Positions 43,032-51,158 of a stretch of 53,038 bases of DNA are shown in pieces. The notes under the pieces were generated by a model. It was not told the origin of the DNA and did no database searches. It saw only the letters and a program-made list of their open reading frames with translations. A program made the position numbers and the translations under genes. This DNA comes from Bacteroidales bacterium (lineage in GTDB: Bacteria; Bacteroidota; Bacteroidia; Bacteroidales; VadinHA17). Each line of letters begins with the position of its first letter. The first letter of the stretch is position 1. Location: contig JALONR010000017.1 in the NCBI GenBank assembly GCA_025454815.1, forward strand, positions 1 to 53,038. Reading direction: 5' to 3'.

Positions 43032-46000
43032 ATGAGAGCCTCAAAATCATTTTTAAACATGACATCGGGGATGATTACCCTGCTGTTGCTGCTGTTCTCA
43101 GCTCATGACATTGCAGCCCAGAACTGGTATGACAATGACTGGCCGTTCCGAAGGATCGTGAGTGTCCCCAACCCCTCTGGAGCAGACCTGGCGGATTTCC
43201 AGGTTCAGATAAATCTGACTGAAGGGTTAAACTTCGAATTCGGCAGGTGTCTGTCCGACGGGAGTGACATTCGCATTGCCTCGGCAGACGGAACAACATT
43301 GATTCCGTTCTGGATTGAAGAGTGGACTGCCGGGGTTTCAGCATCAGTATGGATAAAGGTCCCGCTGCTACCTGCATCTGGAACTTCGGTGATGGTTTAT
43401 TACGGAAATCCCTCACCGGAAATGCCGACACAGGATCCGGTTGAGACACCTCCGGTTGGCCCTTTCACCAGGGCAGTGGGTAATCCTGTTGTTCCGGCCG
43501 GGGCAACGGGCACAAGTCTCCTGGCGGAGAATATTGTCTATGACCCGGTTTCGGGTCATTACTGGATGTGCCTTGCAAACTATTCTCAAAGTTGTATCTC
43601 GCTCTGCTGGTCTGATACGCCGACTGATCCTTCTTCATGGACATGGGGCGGCAATGTTGTCACCACATTCACGACATTCTATTCAGGAGCACCACATCTC
43701 ATGTTTCATGACGGACTGTGGTACCTTTTTTACGCTGACAGACCGAATATCGAGGTCGCCACTGCTACAAATATCGAAGGTCCCTATACCATCCAGCCAA
43801 CTCCGGTATTACAACCTTCGGCTCCGACAGGTGCATGGGATTCATTTCGTGTGGATGAACCATATGTCTTTCAGCGCAATGACGGCAAATGGGTGCTTGT
43901 ATATATGGGAGACGCAGGCAGCGTAACGGAACAAATCGGCTATGCCACTGCAGATGACATCCTTGGTCCGTATACTCCATATGCCAGCAATCCCTGTCTT
44001 GCATTCGGACCTCCCGGGTCATTTGATGCAGGGACAGTGGCAGATCCATGGGTGTATGAATATCATGGGGTATACTATATAGGTTATACTGTAAGTCCGA
44101 CCAAAACTTCACCATGGTATACGGCCTGTGCCACGACATCAGACTGGGAGGAGTTCACGAAGATTGGCATTATCCTTCCGCTTGGCACAGGCCTGGACGC
44201 TGCAAACAGCTTCAGGGGCGCCCTTACCAGGATAGGGGATGAGTATGTGTTTTCATACACCAATGATGGATACCGAATGGCTATTGCCACACAGCCGGTG
44301 TATTCCGTACCCGAAAATATGTTCAACAATCCGGATGCGGTATTCGATTTTTATGACGGCTTTGATGACGATGTGCTCAATACATCAAAATGGTCTGTTT
44401 CCAACGGTCAGACGTCACAGGCAATGATTGCCGGCGGGATGCTGACCCTGCACTCTCTCAGCACTTCAGGGTATATCCGGATAACCGGCACAACACCATT
44501 CGGGATGAATTATATCGGGGAGACCCGGGCCCGGCACCCTGATCAGGGAACCGTGAACATGATAGCCGAGGTGGGTTTTGCAACTACAGACTGGGCAACG
44601 GTAAGGATTGTTGATGATTTTATGCTTGGAACCACATACTGGCAGAGGCAGGCGAAACTGTTAGGGCAGACTGATGCTGCAAACCCGTTTTATAATATGG
44701 CCCAACAGGCTGACCAGGACTGGCATTTATTCAGGGTATTCAGGGAAGGAACAAACACTGCTGGTTATCAGATTGACGATAATCCCATTGAAACAACCAC
44801 TGAGAATGTTCCCACGAATAATCTTCCTCCTTTCCTGATGTCATACGGGACAGACAATGATATGCTGGTTGACTGGACCCGGGTACGCAAGTGGGCGGGT
44901 TCAGATCCTCTTTTAACAGCTGGGAGCGAGGAACATCATACTACAGAATGGACAGGATCAGTCAGCTCTGACTGGGATGCCGGGTCTAACTGGACAGCTG
45001 GTGTTCCCGGGGCAGGAAGTGCAATAATAATTCCGGGAGGGACAAATAGTACTGTATTTGGCGGCAATCTTTCTATAAATCCTTCCGCAATACTGTCACT
45101 TGAATCCGGTGGTTCGCTGACTGTTACCGGCGATCTAAGCTGCAACGGCATTCTGACTGTCGGATCAACCCTGGAGACAAGCGGTTCATTGATAGTGAAC
45201 GGGACCACTACCGGAAACATAACATATAACAGGCAGCTGAAAACAGGTGTTTCGGCAGGAAGTGACTGGCACCTGGCAGCACCGCCGGTTACTTCAAATT
45301 CAGAATCCAACACCGGCAAGATTACAGCGACTTACCAATGGTCGGAGCTGACAGGCACATGGACAACAACAGGAATCACCTCTGCCATTGCAGGCCGGGG
45401 CTATAATATCCGCCAGGAGACGGGAAGCGACGGGGAGATATCCTTTACCGGGCCATTGGCAAACGGTGATGTTACCGTGGAGGCCTCCTCACCATATGCC
45501 GATGCTGTCAGCGGAGACGCCAGCTACTTTACAAGGGCAATAGCTTCAGGCAGGAGCCTCGAAAATCCCGGAGGCAGGGGATGGAACCTGCTAGGCAATC
45601 CTTATCCCTCTGCCATTAACGCTTCGGCATTCATCAGTGCAAATTACAGCGCCACACCATCACTGAGCCAGTTTGACCCCAACTATGTAGCCCTGTACCT
45701 CTTTGACGGGACAGACAGACAGTACTATTATATTGCCAACTCAACAGGCTGGCCATCAGGAAATGAACTCAGCGAAACACACATCCAGGCAGGTCAGGGT
45801 TTCTTCGTCCTTGCCATGAATGACAATTCGGTCTTCCGGTTCACAAAAGCCATGCAGGAACACAGTGCAGCTACAGCTATGCTCAAATCGGGCAGTACAG
45901 ATGACCCTTGGCCCGGATTGCAGCTTAAGGCAAAACATCCGGGGGGAGAAGTGGTTACCACAGTCGTGTATAACGGTTCCATGACCACCGGTGTTGACCC

Positions 46001-46601
46001 GGGCTATGATATCGGACTGTTCAAGTCGGGACAGGAGCTGGAGATCTATACCTCACTTGCCCTAAGGGACAACGGGATAAACTATACCCGTCAGGCGCTG
46101 CCTCTGTCAGGTGCTGATACTCTGTTCATACCGGTAGGTATTGACTATAAAAAGGGAGGTGAGGTAATTTTTTCTGCCACGACGATACCGGTGGAGGATC
46201 GCAGGCTCTGGCTCGAGGACAGGGTTACCGGCATTTTCACCGACCTCAGTCTCAGAAACTACACCGTTACCATACCAGCCAATACATACGGAACAGGCAG
46301 GTTTTTCATCATCGCCTCGACAAATACTCCCACATCCATTGACCGGCCTGGAGCTGATGCAGGGGAACTGCGAATCTGGATTTCGGGTGGCAGACTGGTG
46401 ATCAAAGGGTTGGTTACCGGGGGTTCGCTCTGCGAGCTGTTTGACATCCAGGGAAGGAAACTGATGGAAGAGAGCCTCTCCGATGGCGAACTGAATACTA
46501 TTGAGCTGCCTGCCGGACTGAGCGGGGTGGTTGTGGTGAAGGTGACAAACGGAAATGTTATTGAAACCAGGAAGCTGGCGATTCATCAGGGCCACAGTTA
46601 A
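43032..46601 (+). CDS. giant T9SS-exported DUF2341 / beta-propeller protein, copy 2
   Basis: Paralogue of the preceding giant gene, 1189 residues from ATG 43032; the frame is open from a TTG at 43011. The signal peptide includes MITLLLLLFSAHDIAA. It has the same nested order: DUF2341 first half (about 30-130), five-bladed GH43-like propeller (about 143-427), DUF2341/ConA-like second half (about 434-632), fewer beta-strand repeats, and a T9SS type A sorting domain (about 1110-1185) with a short QGHS tail. The first 640 residues match copy 1 closely while the middle differs in length, so repeats were lost or gained. It follows a terminator and candidate promoter. Confidence 0.85.
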   Translation: MRASKSFLNMTSGMITLLLLLFSAHDIAAQNWYDNDWPFRRIVSVPNPSGADLADFQVQINLTEGLNFEFGRCLSDGSDIRIASADGTTLIPFWIEEWTAGVSASVWIKVPLLPASGTSVMVYYGNPSPEMPTQDPVETPPVGPFTRAVGNPVVPAGATGTSLLAENIVYDPVSGHYWMCLANYSQSCISLCWSDTPTDPSSWTWGGNVVTTFTTFYSGAPHLMFHDGLWYLFYADRPNIEVATATNIEGPYTIQPTPVLQPSAPTGAWDSFRVDEPYVFQRNDGKWVLVYMGDAGSVTEQIGYATADDILGPYTPYASNPCLAFGPPGSFDAGTVADPWVYEYHGVYYIGYTVSPTKTSPWYTACATTSDWEEFTKIGIILPLGTGLDAANSFRGALTRIGDEYVFSYTNDGYRMAIATQPVYSVPENMFNNPDAVFDFYDGFDDDVLNTSKWSVSNGQTSQAMIAGGMLTLHSLSTSGYIRITGTTPFGMNYIGETRARHPDQGTVNMIAEVGFATTDWATVRIVDDFMLGTTYWQRQAKLLGQTDAANPFYNMAQQADQDWHLFRVFREGTNTAGYQIDDNPIETTTENVPTNNLPPFLMSYGTDNDMLVDWTRVRKWAGSDPLLTAGSEEHHTTEWTGSVSSDWDAGSNWTAGVPGAGSAIIIPGGTNSTVFGGNLSINPSAILSLESGGSLTVTGDLSCNGILTVGSTLETSGSLIVNGTTTGNITYNRQLKTGVSAGSDWHLAAPPVTSNSESNTGKITATYQWSELTGTWTTTGITSAIAGRGYNIRQETGSDGEISFTGPLANGDVTVEASSPYADAVSGDASYFTRAIASGRSLENPGGRGWNLLGNPYPSAINASAFISANYSATPSLSQFDPNYVALYLFDGTDRQYYYIANSTGWPSGNELSETHIQAGQGFFVLAMNDNSVFRFTKAMQEHSAATAMLKSGSTDDPWPGLQLKAKHPGGEVVTTVVYNGSMTTGVDPGYDIGLFKSGQELEIYTSLALRDNGINYTRQALPLSGADTLFIPVGIDYKKGGEVIFSATTIPVEDRRLWLEDRVTGIFTDLSLRNYTVTIPANTYGTGRFFIIASTNTPTSIDRPGADAGELRIWISGGRLVIKGLVTGGSLCELFDIQGRKLMEESLSDGELNTIELPAGLSGVVVVKVTNGNVIETRKLAIHQGHS

Positions 46602-46698
46602 ATAGATTCTGAGATATACAAACAGGATCAATCCGCACACGAACCTGTTCCGGTAATGCCGTGAATGCGGGGAGTCATCAGACATGAAGTGATAGGAC

Positions 46699-48465
46699 TT
46701 GAAAAAGTATCTGTTTATTTTTAAAACCTTCGGGTTGCTTCGTGATCATCAGCCCTGGAAGCTGCTGCTCATACTGCTGCTGACACTGCTGCAGGGTGTG
46801 ACTTCAGGGTTTTCCATCGTGCTGCTCATACCCCTGCTGCAGCTTCTGAGCATTGGCACAGGCGTGGAACCTGGCGGCATAGCCATGGCCATTCGAAACC
46901 TGGCAGAAGCAGCGGGCATTGAGATAACCATCGGAAGCATCCTGGTGGTGTATATTGTGCTGCTTACTTTCAGTGCACTGATACAATACGGGAAAACAGT
47001 CCTCGATGCCCGGTACCAGCAGACCTTTATCTACACCCTTCGCCGCAGGCTTTTTCGTAAGATAATCATGGCCGACTGGCAGTTGCTGAACAGTCGCAGC
47101 AAGACCAACCATCTGCAGGTGCTGACCCGTGAGGTGCCTAACCTGGCAAGCTATTACTTCTTTTACCTGAGACTCATTACAACGGTCATTATGACCGGTG
47201 CCTTTATCATTTATGCGTTACTGATTTCTGCGAGCTTTACCCTGGTTATAATCGGGGTGGGAGCGGTGACCTTCCTTGCCCTGCGAACGTTCCTCAGGAG
47301 ATCATTCCGGCTGGGTCAGGGGTACGTTGATTCCTACAACAGGCTACTGAAGTATATTGACGACTTCTGGCAGACTGTGAAGATAGCCAAGGTGCACAGC
47401 TCGGAGGAGTATTACTCAAGGCGCTTTGACGAGGCAAATATTTCTTTGCTGAACATGGAGTACCTGATGCAGAGAAACTGGTCTTTGCCCCAGCTGATAC
47501 AACGGGTAACGGGGCTGCTTGTCCTTGTAGGCATTGTATGGGTCGGTTACAGTACCGGATCAATACCGATGGCTTCGTTTGTGATACTGATACTTCTCTT
47601 TTCGCGGATCTTCCCCCAGATGATTGCAATGAATACTGATATCAGCATGATCGTTGCCAACGTAGCTTCCGTGAAGCTGGTGATGCAGCTTGATGAGGAA
47701 TTGCCGGAGCCGCATGAACGAAGCAGGGCCGGGCATATGGCGCTCAGGCTAAGGGAGGGGATAAATATGGAAGGGATTAGCTTTGCCTACCCTGACGGAG
47801 AAAAGTTGTTTGAAGGTTTTAGAGCTTACATAAGGGCGCGTGCAATCACGGGCATACTGGGACAATCAGGACGCGGAAAAACCACACTTATTGATCTGAT
47901 TGCAGGCTTGCAGAGGCCTTCGTCGGGGAGGATTCTCATTGACGGTTTGATGCTGGATGACGAGCTGTTACCCAGGTGGAAGGCAAGCCTGGGTTACCTG
48001 CCACAGGATCCGTTCTTCATTGACGGCACACTGAGGGAAAACCTGGTGTGGGACAGCATTGAACGGATGAGAAGTCCGGGTCTCACCGCCGCCGCCGGGA
48101 GCAAGATTGATTTAAAGGATGTTGTAGGTGGCAGCGGAGAAATAACAGACGAAGAGATAATGTCTGTGCTTGAACAGGTCAATGCCGCTCACCTGGTCAA
48201 GAGGTTCAGGAAGGGGCTGGATGCCTGGCTGGTGAATTACCACACCGCATTTTCAGGCGGCGAGTGCCAGAGGCTGGCACTGGCAAGGGTGCTGCTACGG
48301 AGGCCGTCAGTACTGTTGCTTGATGAGGCCACATCTTCTCTGGATGCTGAAAATGAGGCAACTGTAATGGAGGTTCTGGCACGGTTGAAGGAGAGAGTGA
48401 CGATAGTGTTCGTGACACACCGCGAGTCGGTGACCCGGTGGTTTGATGAGGTGATAACGATCTAA
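46699..48465 (+). CDS. ABC exporter (lasso D-type)
   Basis: Fused ABC transporter of 588 residues with about six membrane helices (first 330 residues) and a C-terminal ATPase. Walker A is GQSGRGKTT (388-396), the signature is FSGGECQRLALARVLL (from 518), and Walker B is VLLLDEATSSLD. No N-terminal C39 peptidase domain is present, as expected for lasso exporters such as McjD. It starts at a TTG (46699) giving MKKYLFIFK; no upstream in-frame ATG is available. Its place at the end of the lasso cluster, after the two T9SS genes, suggests it exports the lasso peptide and gives self-immunity. Export of a lipid-linked glycan is the alternative. Confidence 0.8.
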   Translation: MKKYLFIFKTFGLLRDHQPWKLLLILLLTLLQGVTSGFSIVLLIPLLQLLSIGTGVEPGGIAMAIRNLAEAAGIEITIGSILVVYIVLLTFSALIQYGKTVLDARYQQTFIYTLRRRLFRKIIMADWQLLNSRSKTNHLQVLTREVPNLASYYFFYLRLITTVIMTGAFIIYALLISASFTLVIIGVGAVTFLALRTFLRRSFRLGQGYVDSYNRLLKYIDDFWQTVKIAKVHSSEEYYSRRFDEANISLLNMEYLMQRNWSLPQLIQRVTGLLVLVGIVWVGYSTGSIPMASFVILILLFSRIFPQMIAMNTDISMIVANVASVKLVMQLDEELPEPHERSRAGHMALRLREGINMEGISFAYPDGEKLFEGFRAYIRARAITGILGQSGRGKTTLIDLIAGLQRPSSGRILIDGLMLDDELLPRWKASLGYLPQDPFFIDGTLRENLVWDSIERMRSPGLTAAAGSKIDLKDVVGGSGEITDEEIMSVLEQVNAAHLVKRFRKGLDAWLVNYHTAFSGGECQRLALARVLLRRPSVLLLDEATSSLDAENEATVMEVLARLKERVTIVFVTHRESVTRWFDEVITI

Positions 48466-48492
48466 GAATGCTTATCATGGTTTGTCACAGAG

Positions 48493-48544
48493 CAGTTCAG
48501 GGTAAAAACATATTTATTTGCGAATTATGTATATTTGTGAACTG
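48493..48544. promoter_or_regulatory. candidate autoregulated promoter of the AbiE-like operon
   Basis: TATATTTG at 48530-48537 is an exact -7 consensus 25 bp before the antitoxin start. A 7-bp inverted repeat, CAGTTCA (48493-48499) and TGAACTG (48538-48544), brackets this region. AbiEi antitoxins bind inverted repeats in their own promoters, so these are plausible operator half-sites. No clear -33 box is seen. Confidence 0.45.
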
Positions 48545-48562
48545 AACATTTGAATTATTATA

Positions 48563-49147
48563 ATGAATAGTTCCAAAAATGTAATTACTGATGTATTACT
48601 TTCGATTTACAAAGACCAGGCCTCGGTATACAGGCTGAAGGACATTGCTATGCTTGTCAATGAAACTGATTTCGATTCATTGAACAGCAAGCTCAATTAT
48701 TACGTCAGAAGCGGAAGGCTTCTCAATCCCCGGAAAGGAATCTACGCAAAGCCGGGTTTTGCTCCTGAAGAGGTCGCCTGCAAGCTATATACACCTTCTT
48801 ACATCTCATTGCAATATGTTCTTCAGAGGTCGGGGATAATCTTTCAGTATGATTCTGCAGTAACCTCGGTAAGCTATCTGAGCAGGACAGTTGATTTCGG
48901 AGGACATACTCTTGTCTACAGGAAACTGAAAGGTTCCGTACTGGTCAATACCCGCGGCATCCTCAGGGAAAAAGGTGTAAATATCGCTACAGCGGAAAGG
49001 GCGTTTATTGACCTCTGCTACCTGGAAAGTGATTTGTATTTTGATAACCTGCACCCGCTTAACAGGGAAAAGCTGATTGAACTGCTTCCGGTTTATCAGA
49101 ATGCAGCCCTGACGAAAAGGATTACAAAATTACTTTTCAATGACTGA
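48563..49147 (+). CDS. AbiEi-like type IV antitoxin / regulator
   Basis: Antitoxin and DNA-binding autorepressor of an AbiE-type toxin-antitoxin system, 194 residues. The N-terminal winged helix reads YRLKDIAMLVNETDFDSLNSKLNYYVRSGRLLNPRKGIYAKPGFAPEE as landmarks across residues 22-69, typical of AbiEi (promoter-binding domain with RGxY-type wing). The C-terminal part contains TAERAFIDLCYLE, the family's TxERTxxDL-like motif. It overlaps the toxin gene by 8 bp and has bracketing inverted repeats in its promoter. In this family the antitoxin counteracts the toxin without direct binding. It sits just after the lasso exporter. Confidence 0.85.
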   Translation: MNSSKNVITDVLLSIYKDQASVYRLKDIAMLVNETDFDSLNSKLNYYVRSGRLLNPRKGIYAKPGFAPEEVACKLYTPSYISLQYVLQRSGIIFQYDSAVTSVSYLSRTVDFGGHTLVYRKLKGSVLVNTRGILREKGVNIATAERAFIDLCYLESDLYFDNLHPLNREKLIELLPVYQNAALTKRITKLLFND

Positions 49148-49838
49148 CCTGAACAGACATAAGTTCCTGCTTGTCCAGATTATTAAGGACATTTACTCTG
49201 ATCTCGGATTATCCGCATGCCTGGGTTTCAAGGGAGGCACCGCACTTATGTTGTTCCATGATCTGCCCCGGTTTTCAGTGGACCTTGATTTCAATCTTTT
49301 GTGTCCCGGCAAGGAAGGAGAGATAAACAGTAAGATAAAAGGATTACTAAACCGTTACGGGACAATTTTTGACGAGGCGTCAAAGTTTCACGGGCATCTT
49401 GTTGTTCTGAATTACGGAGCAGGGGAGCGGAAGCTTAAGATTGAGATATCCAACAGGCAGTTTGATGATCACTATGAGATGCGGGAGTTCCTCGGGATAA
49501 GCGTCAGGGTTATGATAAAGCCGGATATGTTTGCCCACAAACTGTGTGCCTTGCTTGATCGTCGAACTTTGGCAGGCAGGGATCTTTTTGACTGCTGGTT
49601 CTTCATGGTTAACAGGACTCCTCTCAATAAAGAGATAGTTGAATCGAGGATGAAGATGTCTATGGCCATGTATCTTCAGAAATGCATTGACCGGCTGGAG
49701 AGTGTCACTGACGGAGCATTATTGAGGGAGATGGGTGAGCTGACGGATAAGGAAATGAAGACTTTTGTTCGCACGAAATTGCGAAGGGAAACAATTGAAC
49801 TGATGGAACTCTACAGGGAGTTTCCCATATATAGTTGA
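49140..49838 (+). CDS. AbiEii-like nucleotidyltransferase toxin
   Basis: Toxin of the AbiE pair, a predicted nucleotidyltransferase of 232 residues. The active-site region is GFKGGTALMLFHDLPRFSVD with Gly-Gly-Thr at residues 32-34 and the metal-binding Asp48 and Asp50 (VDLDFN); further motifs are KIEISNR and PDMFAHKLCALLDRRTLAGRDLFD. The length is shorter than classic AbiEii (about 300), like many AbiEii-family proteins. It is coupled to the antitoxin by an 8-bp overlap. The pair could act in phage defence or stabilise the locus. The target RNA or nucleotide is unknown. Confidence 0.85.
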   Translation: MTDLNRHKFLLVQIIKDIYSDLGLSACLGFKGGTALMLFHDLPRFSVDLDFNLLCPGKEGEINSKIKGLLNRYGTIFDEASKFHGHLVVLNYGAGERKLKIEISNRQFDDHYEMREFLGISVRVMIKPDMFAHKLCALLDRRTLAGRDLFDCWFFMVNRTPLNKEIVESRMKMSMAMYLQKCIDRLESVTDGALLREMGELTDKEMKTFVRTKLRRETIELMELYREFPIYS

Positions 49839-49850
49839 TTATTTTATGAT

Positions 49851-51044
49851 ATGGCAAAAAAGATTTATCTGTGCAGTCCGCACATGGGTGGCGGAGAAAT
49901 GAAGTACGTGAAGGAGGCGTTTGACTCCAACTGGGTGGCTCCGTTGGGGCCGAATGTCGATGCCTTTGAGAGGGAGTTATGCGTTGCCACGGGGGCGAAG
50001 CATGTTGCGGCATTGTCTTCAGGAACGGCGGCAATACACCTTTCGCTTATAATGCTGGGGGTGGGGCCGGATGATTATGTCATTGGCACATCATTCACCT
50101 TCTCGGCTACTGTTAATCCCATTGCCTACCTTGGGGCGACGCCGGTTCTGATAGACTCTGAGTCAGATACCTGGAACATGGATCCCGGATTGCTGGAAGA
50201 AGCAATCCAAAGCCTGAGGTCCCAACACCCTTCGGGCACCGGGATTTCGGCCCGATCAGTAGTCGGGCCTCAATCTGAAGGTCCAGGGCGGTTACCGAAA
50301 GCAATCATAGTGGCTCATTTGTACGGGATGCCGGCGAGGATGAAGGAGATCATGGCAGTGGCGGACAAGTATGGGATTCCTGTGGTTGAGGATGCAGCCG
50401 AGGCGCTGGGGTCGGAGTATATGGGCCGGAGAGTTGGCTGTAACAGCAAGTTCGGAATACTGTCGTTCAACGGCAACAAGATAATCACCACCAGCGGCGG
50501 TGGGGCTCTTATTTCCGATGATGAGGCGCTTATTGCCCGGGCACGGTTCCTTGCAACGCAGGCGCGTGACCCGGCGCCTCACTACCAGCACAGTGTAATA
50601 GGCTACAATTACCGCATGAGCAATGTTGTGGCCGGAGTGGGGCGCGGGCAGCTCGAGGTGCTTGACCTCCGTGTACGCCAGCACCGTGAGCTCAACCAGT
50701 GGTACCGCGAGCTGCTAAAGGATGTTCCGGGGGTTACCTTCCAGTCGGAGCCTTCTCCGGACTTTTATTCAAATTTCTGGCTGACATGCATAGTGATTGA
50801 TCCTGCCGTGGCGGGGACTGACCGCGAAAAACTCCGCCTTGCGTTTGAGGCGGCAAATATCGAGTCGCGCCCACTCTGGAAGCCGATGCACCTGCAGCCG
50901 GTTTTTGCAGGTTGTCCGGCTTATGTTAATGGTACTTCGGAGAAGCTCTTTGAGAACGGCCTCTGCCTGCCCAGCGGGTCCAATATAGACGATGAAGGAC
51001 GAGAGAGGATAGCGGAGGTGCTGAAGAGAGAGTTCGGGATTTAG
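49851..51044 (+). CDS. DegT/DnrJ/EryC1 aminotransferase, EpsN/PglE-like
   Basis: PLP-dependent sugar aminotransferase, 397 residues, most like enzymes that make UDP-4-amino-4,6-dideoxy-GlcNAc. Motifs include YLCSPHMGGGEMKYVKEAF, GTSFTFSATVNPIAY, AHLYGMPARMKEI, VEDAAEALGSEY and Lys210 in SFNGNKIITTSGGG, the PLP lysine. About 20 residues (SLRSQHPSGTG through GPGR, near 122-148) interrupt the usual short loop before PKAIIVAHLYG. They are encoded by a palindromic element (50249-50269) read in frame. The fold-defining motifs are intact, so activity is likely. The fused cytidylyltransferase-kinase lies downstream. Confidence 0.88.
   Translation: MAKKIYLCSPHMGGGEMKYVKEAFDSNWVAPLGPNVDAFERELCVATGAKHVAALSSGTAAIHLSLIMLGVGPDDYVIGTSFTFSATVNPIAYLGATPVLIDSESDTWNMDPGLLEEAIQSLRSQHPSGTGISARSVVGPQSEGPGRLPKAIIVAHLYGMPARMKEIMAVADKYGIPVVEDAAEALGSEYMGRRVGCNSKFGILSFNGNKIITTSGGGALISDDEALIARARFLATQARDPAPHYQHSVIGYNYRMSNVVAGVGRGQLEVLDLRVRQHRELNQWYRELLKDVPGVTFQSEPSPDFYSNFWLTCIVIDPAVAGTDREKLRLAFEAANIESRPLWKPMHLQPVFAGCPAYVNGTSEKLFENGLCLPSGSNIDDEGRERIAEVLKREFGI
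50249..50269. repeat. palindromic element inside an aminotransferase gene
   Basis: GGCCCGA, loop TCAGTAG, TCGGGCC: a perfect 7-bp inverted repeat in frame in a DegT aminotransferase. The preceding CGGGATTTCGG plus CCCGATCA resembles the intergenic element at 8657-8680. The inserted sequence probably spans about 50210-50295. Confidence 0.65.
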
Positions 51045-51158
51045 CAGGCAGTCAGATTCAGGCGCAGATTGCGCAACTCTCAAGAATCGACAATATTTGA
51101 CAGAAAGCATTTTTGCTGTCAAATTAAGGCCAGGAAAACCAAAAACATCTTAATTCAT

